Of a DNA stretch of 5,769 nucleotides, positions 1 through 5,769 are shown one piece after another (positions within the stretch are counted from its first letter, which is position 1; every line of letters begins with the position of its first letter). Origin of the DNA: JAHDBG01 sp963922315. GTDB taxonomy: Bacteria; Pseudomonadota; Gammaproteobacteria; Chromatiales; Chromatiaceae. Under the pieces are notes generated by a model, which ran no database searches, had not been told where the DNA came from, and was given only the letters and a program-made list of their open reading frames with translations. The translations under genes were made by a program, and so were the position numbers. Where the stretch lies: assembly GCA_963922315.1 (NCBI GenBank), contig CAWUID010000050.1, positions 1 through 5,769 of the forward strand, written 5' to 3'.

Positions 1-155
1 GTGTTTTAGCGCAATAGCGCAATGACAGGCCTTTTAGCTTTCTTTGTTCACTTTTGATTGCGAACACCCACTCCCGTCAGGTAGTACGACAATACTTGAC
101 CACTACAACTGTAACACGGCAGGTGATAGGTTAATACGCCCCTGTCAAACAGGTT
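1..155. other. Non-coding stretch downstream of dnaE
   Basis: No gene is supported here on either strand. A plus-strand reading from 44 only runs into the antisense of dnaE. On the minus strand no start with a ribosome binding site is visible, and there is no beginning of accA, which often follows dnaE in gammaproteobacteria. A minus-strand TTGACA at 143-148 has no -10 at proper spacing (the best is TATCAC after 14 bases). The stretch appears more AT-rich than dnaE. Confidence 0.5.
7..22. repeat. Tandem octamer TAGCGCAA, two copies
   Basis: The octamer TAGCGCAA occurs twice head to tail, and because GCGC is its own complement it can also fold into a 4-base-pair stem (GCGC, AATA loop, GCGC). 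It lies at the window edge about 135 bases beyond the dnaE stop. No role is apparent. Confidence 0.4.
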
Positions 156-162
156 TCAGGGG
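139..162 (-). terminator. Weak hairpin at the end of dnaE, possible terminator
   Basis: Two mutually exclusive stems are visible around the dnaE stop codon. One is CCCCTG/CAGGGG (157-162 with 139-144), with a 12-base loop that includes part of the stop. The other is CCTGT/ACAGG (149-153 with 141-145), with a 3-base loop, starting 2 bases after the stop. Neither is followed by a run of T on the minus strand (the next bases are CGTATTAACC), so intrinsic termination is doubtful. Confidence 0.2.
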
Positions 163-3100
163 TGTTTCCGGGTATAGTCGAGCTGGATGGCAGCTTCGTT
201 GCCGAGCCAGTGGCTCAGTTGTTCAAGCAGGGTGTCGCTGACGGTCAGGCGCCAGGCCTGTCCGCAGGTCAGGTGGACTTCGGCTTCGGTGTTTCGATAG
301 TGCAGTTGCAGCCGGGTGCCTCCGCCGAGGTGTGGTCTGAGGTGCCCGGCCAGTGTTTGTGCGGTCGCCGGGTCGGTGTGGTGCAGGTGCAGGGTGATGC
401 CTCGGGTATGGGCGGCGCGATAGTCTGCCAGTGGCTGAATCTGATCGGCCCGGACCGCCAGGGTACCGCGATAGTCGTCATAGATCAGGCTGCCGCTGGC
501 TACCAGCACCGCGTCTGGTGTCAGGTGTTGCTGGTGTTGTTCGTATTGCTCGCTGAACAGGGTGATTTCTATCCGTCCGGTTGCGTCTTCCAGCAGTACT
601 GAGGCCATCTGGCCGCGCTGGGTGGTGCGACGGCGCAGGGCGACCACTTGTCCGGCGATACTGACTTTTTTATCGTCGCGTTTTTTTCTGTAGCCTGTGT
701 CTGGTGCCAGACGCAGGTCGCCGATCTGCTGCCCGATCAGTTCTTGCAGCAGGGTGGCATACGCCTGCATCGGATGCCCGCTCAGGTAATGGCCAAGTGT
801 GTCTTTTTCGCCCTGCAGGCGTTGTTGTTCCGGCCATTCGTCAATCGGCGCAGGCAGCAGGCTGCGGCTGACTGGCACTTGTTGTGGGGCGGCGAACAGG
901 TCCTGCATCCCGGCCTGGTTGTTACTTGATTGTTGTTCAGCAACCTTCAGTACCAGATCCAGTTGGTGTTCCAGGGTGGCGCGGTGTTCGCCGAAGGTGT
1001 CGAAGGCTCCGGCACGGACCAGGGCTTCCAGCACGCGCCGGTTGGTTTTTCTGCTATCGAGGCGGCAGCACAGATCAAGCAGGTCGCGAAAGCTGCCCTG
1101 CTCGGTGCGGGTTTGCAGCAGGTCGTTGATGGCTGCTTCACCTACACCTTTGATCGCACCCAGTCCATATAGGATGCCGTCTTCGCCTGCGGTGGTGAAG
1201 CGGTAGTCGGACTGGTTGATGTCTGGCGGGATGATGTGCAGTTTCAGGTTGCGGCAGGCTTCGATCAGGGTGACGACCTTGTCTGTATTGTCCATATCGG
1301 CGGACAGCACAGCGGCCATAAAGGCTGCCGGATAGTGGGTTTTCAGCCAGAGTGTCTGGTAAGACAGCAGGGCGTAGGCGGCGGAGTGGGATTTGTTGAA
1401 GCCGTATCCGGCAAACTTTTCCACCAGGTCGAAGATTTTGATTGCCAGGGTTGCGTCAATGCCGTTTTTGATCGCACCCTGTTCAAACACGCTGCGTTGT
1501 TTAGCCATTTCGGCGGGCTTTTTTTTGCCCATCGCGCGGCGTAACAGGTCGGCTTCGCCTAAGGTGTAGCCGGCCATCACCTGTGCAATCTGCATCACTT
1601 GTTCCTGGTACAGGATGATGCCGTAGGTGGAGTCCAGAATCGGCTTCAGGCAGTCATGCTGATAGTTTGCATCCGGATAAGCAATCGGCTCGCGCTGGTG
1701 TTTGCGGTTGATGAAGTTATCTACCATGCCGGATTGCAGCGGGCCAGGGCGGAATAGCGCAACCAGGGCGATGATGTCGTCGAAACAATCCGGCTGTAGT
1801 TTGCCAACCAGTTGTTTCATGCCGGGTGATTCGAGCTGGAAGATCGCGGTGGTATCTGCCTGGCGGATCGCGGCGAAGGCCTGCGGGTCGTCCAGCGGTA
1901 TCGTTTCTATCTGAATCGGTGTCTGGTCTTTTGTGGCGCGTTCAGCATTGATTGTGGTCAGGGCCCAGTCGATGATCGTCAGGGTACGCAGGCCCAGGAA
2001 GTCGAATTTGACCAGGCCGACTTGTTCGACATCGTCTTTGTCGTACTGGGTGACCAGGTTGCTGCCGTCCGGCTCGCAATATAGTGGGCTGAAGTCGGTC
2101 AGGCTGCCGGGTGCGATCACGACGCCACCGGCATGTTTGCCGACATTGCGTGCGAGTCCTTCCAGCTCCAGCGCCATGTCGATCAGTTGGGTGACTTCTT
2201 CGTCTGCGGTGTAGGCCTGTTTCAGTTCGTCACTGTCTTCCAGCGCTCGGGTCAGTGTGATGCCCAGGTCAAGCGGGATCATTTTTGCCACCCGGTCGGT
2301 AAAGCCATACGGATGCCCCATCACCCGCCCCACATCGCGTACGACGGCTTTTGCCGCCATCGAGCCGAAGGTGATGATCTGCGCGACGGCCTGGCGACCA
2401 TAGGTTTCGGCGACATACTCAATCACGCTGTCGCGCTTATCCATGCAGAAGTCGATATCGAAATCTGGCATGGAGATCCGTTCCGGGTTCAGGAAGCGTT
2501 CGAACAGCAGTTCCAGTGCCAGCGGATCCAGGTCGGTGATGTCGAGCGCATACGCAACCAGCGATCCGGCGCCGGAGCCACGTCCGGGGCCGACCGGTAT
2601 CTGTTGTTGTTTCGCCCAGCGGATAAAGTCAGCAACAATCAGAAAGTAGCCGGGGAAGCCCATGTTGTTGATGACATCCAGCTCGTGTTGCAAGCGTTCG
2701 TCATACGGCTGGCGTTGCTCATTGTAAGTGGCTGAGGTTGAATCCAGCAGGTGTTGCAGGCGTTTTTCCAGTCCTCGTCTGGCTTCGGCCTGCAAATAAT
2801 CTGCGATCGTCATGCCGTCCGGGATTGGGAAATCCGGCAGGTAGTTTTCTCCCAGGGTCAGAATCAGATTGCAGCGTTGTGCGATCACGACGCTGTTTTG
2901 TAGTGCAACCGGTATGTCGCTGAATTGTTCGTACATCTGCGCCGGGGTGCGCAGGTATTGTTCGGTACTATAGAGGCGTGGACGTTGCGGGTTATTGAGT
3001 GTATCGCTCTGCTGGATACACACCCGGACTTCGTGGGCCTGAAAGGCCTCCGGTTGCAGAAAGCAGACCGCATTGGTCGCCACGACGGGTACCTGATGGG

Positions 3101-3671
3101 TGGCAGCCAGCGCCAGGCCGGCATGCAGGTAGTCTTCTTCGTGCTCACGTCCGGTGCGTGCCAGTTGCAGCACATACCGGTCGCCGAACAGGGTTTGCCA
3201 GTGTTGCAGACGACGGGCAGCCAGGTCGGGCTGATTGCGCAGCAATGCCTGGCCGACGTCGCCTTCGTGGCCGCCGGACAGTGCGATCAGCCCAGTGCAG
3301 TTGTCCGGTGTCAGCCAGCCCGATTCGATTTGCGGTTGTCCGTATTGCTGGCCGGTCTGATAGCTGCGGGAGATCAGATGGGTCAGATGATGGTATCCGT
3401 TATCATTCTGAATCAGCAGGATTAGCCGGAACGGCTGGGTTGGTCGATCCGGGTTGTGCAGCCACAGCTCTGCCCCACCGATTGGCTTGATTCCGGCAGC
3501 GAGTGCGGCCTGATAAAAGCGCACCAGTGCAAACAGGTTGCCCAGATCGGTCAGGGCAACTGCCGGCATACCGGCCGCAGCGGCCTGCTGCACCAGCGCC
3601 GGGATGCGCACAACACTGTCTTGCAGCGAATATTCCGAGTGGACATGCAAATGGACGAACGGATCAGACAT
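156..3671 (-). CDS. dnaE: DNA polymerase III subunit alpha (replicative polymerase, DnaE1 type)
   Basis: This is the catalytic subunit of the cytoplasmic replicative polymerase, which extends both strands as part of the Pol III holoenzyme. The product is 1171 residues, against about 1160 in E. coli, and is collinear with it. In order it has an N-terminal PHP domain (from about 5, HLHVH at 7-11), the polymerase core with GPGRGSGAG near 361-369, the PDFDIDF metal-binding motif at 402-408 and a third aspartate at 557 in KFDF. Next come FRPGPLQSGM at 640-649, GYGFNKSHSAAYAL near 755-768, a helix-hairpin-helix near 836-847, a clamp-binding-like MQDLF at 922-926, an OB fold at about 1001-1080 and a C-terminal tau-binding-type domain. 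The start at 3671 gives MSDPFVHLH, matching E. coli MSEPRFVHL. An in-frame ATG at 3707 would add 12 unconserved residues, and neither start has a clear Shine-Dalgarno sequence. The frame is unbroken and the C-terminus is of normal length. The identification is essentially certain; only the start is open. Confidence 0.98.
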   Translation of the reverse strand: MSDPFVHLHVHSEYSLQDSVVRIPALVQQAAAAGMPAVALTDLGNLFALVRFYQAALAAGIKPIGGAELWLHNPDRPTQPFRLILLIQNDNGYHHLTHLISRSYQTGQQYGQPQIESGWLTPDNCTGLIALSGGHEGDVGQALLRNQPDLAARRLQHWQTLFGDRYVLQLARTGREHEEDYLHAGLALAATHQVPVVATNAVCFLQPEAFQAHEVRVCIQQSDTLNNPQRPRLYSTEQYLRTPAQMYEQFSDIPVALQNSVVIAQRCNLILTLGENYLPDFPIPDGMTIADYLQAEARRGLEKRLQHLLDSTSATYNEQRQPYDERLQHELDVINNMGFPGYFLIVADFIRWAKQQQIPVGPGRGSGAGSLVAYALDITDLDPLALELLFERFLNPERISMPDFDIDFCMDKRDSVIEYVAETYGRQAVAQIITFGSMAAKAVVRDVGRVMGHPYGFTDRVAKMIPLDLGITLTRALEDSDELKQAYTADEEVTQLIDMALELEGLARNVGKHAGGVVIAPGSLTDFSPLYCEPDGSNLVTQYDKDDVEQVGLVKFDFLGLRTLTIIDWALTTINAERATKDQTPIQIETIPLDDPQAFAAIRQADTTAIFQLESPGMKQLVGKLQPDCFDDIIALVALFRPGPLQSGMVDNFINRKHQREPIAYPDANYQHDCLKPILDSTYGIILYQEQVMQIAQVMAGYTLGEADLLRRAMGKKKPAEMAKQRSVFEQGAIKNGIDATLAIKIFDLVEKFAGYGFNKSHSAAYALLSYQTLWLKTHYPAAFMAAVLSADMDNTDKVVTLIEACRNLKLHIIPPDINQSDYRFTTAGEDGILYGLGAIKGVGEAAINDLLQTRTEQGSFRDLLDLCCRLDSRKTNRRVLEALVRAGAFDTFGEHRATLEHQLDLVLKVAEQQSSNNQAGMQDLFAAPQQVPVSRSLLPAPIDEWPEQQRLQGEKDTLGHYLSGHPMQAYATLLQELIGQQIGDLRLAPDTGYRKKRDDKKVSIAGQVVALRRRTTQRGQMASVLLEDATGRIEITLFSEQYEQHQQHLTPDAVLVASGSLIYDDYRGTLAVRADQIQPLADYRAAHTRGITLHLHHTDPATAQTLAGHLRPHLGGGTRLQLHYRNTEAEVHLTCGQAWRLTVSDTLLEQLSHWLGNEAAIQLDYTRKHP

Positions 3672-3731
3672 GATTTGTTTGTGGGGTGGGTGTGAGATGT
3701 GTCGCATGATTTCAGAATAGGCTTTGTAGCT

Positions 3732-5327
3732 TTACAGCCCCCATACCATGATGGAGCGGTGATCCTGATGTTTTGTCTGATGCCAGATTTTGTCGTCCCA
3801 GGATACGTCAGCACGGCGATCAAAAATCAACAAGTGAGCTTCCTCTGCCCCGCACTGCGTGGCGTAGTCTGCGGTTTGTAGCAAACCATCTGCCAGCGTT
3901 GTCTCCAGCGAGCCATAGCGGATCTTCAGCTCCAGTACGATGCGCTGTATTTTGCCATGGAAACCTGCCTGTTCATCCACTGGCCATTCGATGTACAGAT
4001 CGGTACGTTTGCGTCCGAGCCCGTATTCGCGGCTGATGCGCCCACCTCCATTCACGATTCGTTGCAGAAATGCCTGGAGCAACAATTGTGGCCCGGCTTC
4101 CTGGTACGTAAATTGTTGGATCCAGGCATCGCTGTGTTCGCGGAAGAATTGCTGGAATGCCCGTAACAATGTTGGCATATTCAACTGTCGCTCCGGCGTC
4201 AGATACCAGTGTTGCTGGTGGGTAATCGTGGCCTGGCTGGTCCAGGTCAGTTCGCGTGGTATCACTTCCTGATAAATGCGATTGGCTATACGAATCTCAG
4301 GTTGCAGGGTGACCAGTCCAAGATCGGCGACATACTGAGTATCATCTGTCGGTATGTCTGAAGGTTTGCCAGTACCTGTCAGCAGGTTAGCGATTATTTG
4401 ATGCACACGCGGTTCTTTGAGTTTATCGGTCAGCTGATCCAGGTGGGTCGCACGGGACTGGATCAGTTTCTCCCGAGCGGCACGGTAATCTTCCAACGTC
4501 ACTGGCACCTGCCGGTCTGCAAGATGTGACATCTCCTCAGTCAGAATCCAGGCCAGGGCATTCACCAGCCAGGGCTGTCCTCGGGTATCCGCCCAGAGTT
4601 CCGGAAGGATTGCTTCTGCAAATGTTTGCCCGGTCTCCTGTGTATGTTGTTGCCAGAGTGCTGCCACTTCTTGCTGAGTAAAGTTGCCCAGACGGAGTGA
4701 AGTCGTCTTGATATTGAACGCGGAGCCGCCGGTGATGATGTCCTTACCACTGGTCTGAATCCGGTAGTCGCGTACATCACGCACCCCACAAAGAACGATC
4801 GAAATCGGAAACGCTGCCGGGCGTTGTGCGTAACCACTCCGGATCTGGCGCAGCACTGAAATCAGGGTATCGCCAACCAGGGCGTCGATTTCATCCAGGA
4901 ACAATACGGTGGGTTTGTCGCTTGTTTCTGCCCACCAGCTAAGCAGGCTGGTCAGTGCCTGCCCTGCTCCCTGTTGTAGAACTGTCTCGGCCTGATCCAA
5001 CATAACGTTGTCGTTCAAATCACGCTGGGCACCCCGTGCCAGAACATAACAGATGGTCCGCATCGCTTCCGGAATGTTATTACGCCAGGCCTGCGCTGAT
5101 TCAATATTTGCATACAGCGCGCGGTAATCGCCCTGTTGATTCAGATATGTCATCAGGGCCATCAGACAAGTTGTTTTGCCGGTCTGACGCGGTGCATGCA
5201 GCACAAAGTAGCGTTGTTGCGCGATCAGCCGTTTGATATCCGGCAGATTGATCCGGGTCAGCGGGTCAATCATGTAGTTCAGCTTTGGCACCGAGGGCCC
5301 GGCGTTATTAAAAAATAAGGGTGTCAT
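3732..5327 (-). CDS. AAA-type ATPase fused to a C-terminal PD-(D/E)XK nuclease-like domain, role unknown
   Basis: The product is a 531-residue protein with no signal peptide or membrane segment, so it is probably cytoplasmic. The N-terminus (NNAGPSVP, then MIDPL near 19-23) resembles a recurrent bacterial 'AAA-like ATP-binding protein' family. The Walker A is APRQTGKTT at 45-53, with alanine for the usual first glycine and Lys51 present. The Walker B is VLFLDEID at 131-138 (Asp135, Glu136), and CGVRDVRDYR follows at about 170-179. Residues about 295-350 look like a winged helix ending in IANRIYQEVIPREL. The C-terminal part has a PD-(D/E)XK pattern: Asp433 in KRTDLYIEW, Glu456-Leu-Lys458 in VLELKIR, then LLQTADY near 473-479. 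The predicted activity is ATP-driven nucleic acid handling plus nuclease action, but the substrate is not known. The start at 5327 is chosen because TGAGG lies 8 bases upstream; a TTG at 5405 would add 26 residues unlike the family. It ends 60 bases before dnaE in the same direction. The domain calls are firm for the ATPase and moderate for the nuclease; the function is open. Confidence 0.9.
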   Translation of the reverse strand: MTPLFFNNAGPSVPKLNYMIDPLTRINLPDIKRLIAQQRYFVLHAPRQTGKTTCLMALMTYLNQQGDYRALYANIESAQAWRNNIPEAMRTICYVLARGAQRDLNDNVMLDQAETVLQQGAGQALTSLLSWWAETSDKPTVLFLDEIDALVGDTLISVLRQIRSGYAQRPAAFPISIVLCGVRDVRDYRIQTSGKDIITGGSAFNIKTTSLRLGNFTQQEVAALWQQHTQETGQTFAEAILPELWADTRGQPWLVNALAWILTEEMSHLADRQVPVTLEDYRAAREKLIQSRATHLDQLTDKLKEPRVHQIIANLLTGTGKPSDIPTDDTQYVADLGLVTLQPEIRIANRIYQEVIPRELTWTSQATITHQQHWYLTPERQLNMPTLLRAFQQFFREHSDAWIQQFTYQEAGPQLLLQAFLQRIVNGGGRISREYGLGRKRTDLYIEWPVDEQAGFHGKIQRIVLELKIRYGSLETTLADGLLQTADYATQCGAEEAHLLIFDRRADVSWDDKIWHQTKHQDHRSIMVWGL

Positions 5328-5335
5328 GGCGTATG

Positions 5336-5340
5336 CCTCA
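5336..5340 (-). promoter_or_regulatory. Shine-Dalgarno sequence of the ATPase-nuclease gene
   Basis: On the minus strand TGAGG lies 8 bases before the ATG at 5327. It decides the start in favour of this ATG over the upstream in-frame TTG at 5405. Confidence 0.65.
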
Positions 5341-5368
5341 GGGGACGTTCTCAATGAGCTGAGTGGAA

Positions 5369-5398
5369 ATGATGTCGAGTCATTTTTTGTGCTGACAA
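5369..5398 (-). promoter_or_regulatory. Possible sigma-70 promoter for the ATPase-nuclease gene
   Basis: Reading the minus strand, TTGTCA (5398-5393, five of six matches to the -35 consensus) is followed after 18 bases by CATCAT (5374-5369, four of six matches to the -10 consensus). Transcription would begin near 5362, giving a leader of about 35 bases before the ATG at 5327. The site lies between the putative IS end and the gene, so the gene may have kept its own promoter. The -10 is weak and the spacing is one base longer than ideal, so this is a candidate only. Confidence 0.35.
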
Positions 5399-5408
5399 GG
5401 CGCAATAA

Positions 5409-5422
5409 GAACCTGTTTACAA
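5409..5422. repeat. Putative terminal inverted repeat of the IS5-family element
   Basis: The plus-strand sequence GAACCTGTTTACAA begins 8 bases outside the transposase stop codon (5417-5419) and overlaps it, as is common for compact IS5-family elements. The adjacent TAA at 5406-5408 could be a short target duplication. The partner repeat is outside the window, so this rests on position and general resemblance. Confidence 0.35.
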
Positions 5423-5769
5423 TCTTCGTAATAATAAGGAAAGAAAAGTCAAGTTAGCAAACTGTAAACTGGTATTGAGTTTTCTTTCACAGTTTTTCTA
5501 CAATCTGCGGCATCTTTCCAACCAGGCAAATGATCGCTCAACGATCCAACGTTTCGGAATCACAGCAAAGGTGTGCAACTCGTTTCGTCTTGCCACTTCT
5601 ACTATGGCCTCTAATATGTTATTTACCGCATCAGCAAAAGGTTGGCCTGTACAGCCTCCGCCTGTCATCATATGGTTGACTTCGGACAACCTTGTTCTAT
5701 CAAAACAGCAGGCGATTAATGCGCCTTCTCTATCCGTCACATCGGCTGTCGTCACTGCTATCGCGTGCG
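5417..5769 (-). pseudogene. IS5-family transposase, C-terminal part, with internal stop and altered catalytic site
   Basis: This is the C-terminal portion of a DDE transposase, which would cut and join the ends of its insertion sequence. The frame is open to the window edge (HAIAV upstream of TTADVTDREGAL), so the N-terminus is missing. Recognisable family segments are DVTDREGA, CTGQPFADAV, ELHTFAVIPKRW and the glutamate-bearing VERSFAWLERCRRL. An in-frame TAG at 5498-5500 sits where the family normally has tryptophan (CRRLW). Past it the same frame goes on with KNCERKLNTSLQ and ends in LLLRRL at a TAA (5417-5419), which is a normal family C-terminus, so the TAG is a nonsense mutation. The usual DGGYTG motif reads GGGCTG: the codon at 5660-5662 gives glycine for the catalytic aspartate, and the one at 5651-5653 gives cysteine for tyrosine. 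The protein should be inactive. The family call is confident; the subgroup is not. Confidence 0.88.

Larger units (their letters stand above)
5409..5769 (-). mobile_element. Partial IS5-family insertion sequence, running off the window
   Basis: This is the transposase-3' end of an IS, defined by the transposase remnant at 5417-5769 and a probable terminus just outside its stop codon. The other end, the N-terminal part of the transposase and the second inverted repeat lie beyond 5769, so neither the total length nor the exact family group can be given. The element sits about 80 bases upstream of the ATPase-nuclease start. The boundary at 5409 is inferred from the position of the transposase stop and from a terminal-repeat-like sequence; it was not matched to a second copy. 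Confidence 0.7.

Noticed and set aside
1..25. Possible C-terminal tail of a plus-strand gene ending at TGA 23-25
   Set aside because: Only seven codons are visible, which is far too few to support a gene.
48..158. In-frame 35-codon continuation after the dnaE TGA, as possible readthrough or selenocysteine
   Set aside because: DnaE already ends at the normal family length, the extension shows no domain, and no convincing recoding structure is seen.
162..3490. Many plus-strand open frames of 60-200 codons opposite dnaE
   Set aside because: They overlap a full-length conserved gene on the other strand, show no family motifs, and arise from the codon bias of dnaE.
156..3707. The longer dnaE form beginning MRHISHPPHK at 3707
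   Set aside because: The extra 12 residues have no counterpart in E. coli DnaE, which starts right at the MSxP-FVHL segment, and no ribosome binding site supports this ATG.
3732..5405. The longer ATPase form starting at a TTG (5405)
   Set aside because: It would begin almost at the IS boundary, lacks a ribosome binding site and adds residues unlike the family, while the ATG at 5327 has TGAGG at 8 bases.
5498..5500. Amber codon in the transposase as programmed recoding
   Set aside because: The site is a tryptophan codon one base away from TAG in a protein that also lacks its catalytic aspartate; ordinary decay explains it.
1..5769. CRISPR arrays, tRNA or rRNA genes, and retroelement-like repeats
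   Set aside because: No regularly spaced repeats, cloverleaf-like segment or rRNA-like sequence was seen on either strand.

Overview
The window looks like a chromosomal segment of a gammaproteobacterium. The main evidence is a full-length DnaE-type DNA polymerase III alpha subunit that follows the Escherichia coli protein almost without gaps through its polymerase core and carries a degenerate, proteobacterial-style PHP domain. The genus cannot be told from the sequence. Every gene recognised lies on the minus strand, so transcription runs from high to low coordinates.

Layout from the upstream (high-coordinate) end. At 5417-5769 is the C-terminal part of an IS5-family transposase. It is cut by the window edge, interrupted by an in-frame amber codon, and has glycine at a catalytic aspartate position, so it is read as a pseudogene. 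A probable IS end lies at about 5409-5422. A roughly 80-base gap (5328-5408) holds a possible promoter and a good Shine-Dalgarno sequence for the next gene. At 3732-5327 is a 531-residue protein joining an AAA-type ATPase module, a winged-helix-like segment and a C-terminal PD-(D/E)XK nuclease-like domain; its biological role is unknown. After a 60-base gap comes dnaE (156-3671), complete at both ends. The last 155 bases (1-155) hold no supportable gene, only weak hairpins and a short tandem repeat.

The ATPase-nuclease gene and dnaE are co-directional with no visible terminator between them, so they may share a transcript. dnaE is an essential replication gene. Its upstream neighbour resembles accessory genes of the uncharacterised AAA/PD-(D/E)XK kind, and the nearby broken IS suggests this side of dnaE has been rearranged. 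The window does not show whether the ATPase-nuclease works with the replisome, acts in defence, or is simply an acquired passenger. It is the best candidate here for something undescribed, but there is no multi-gene system in the window to support a stronger claim.
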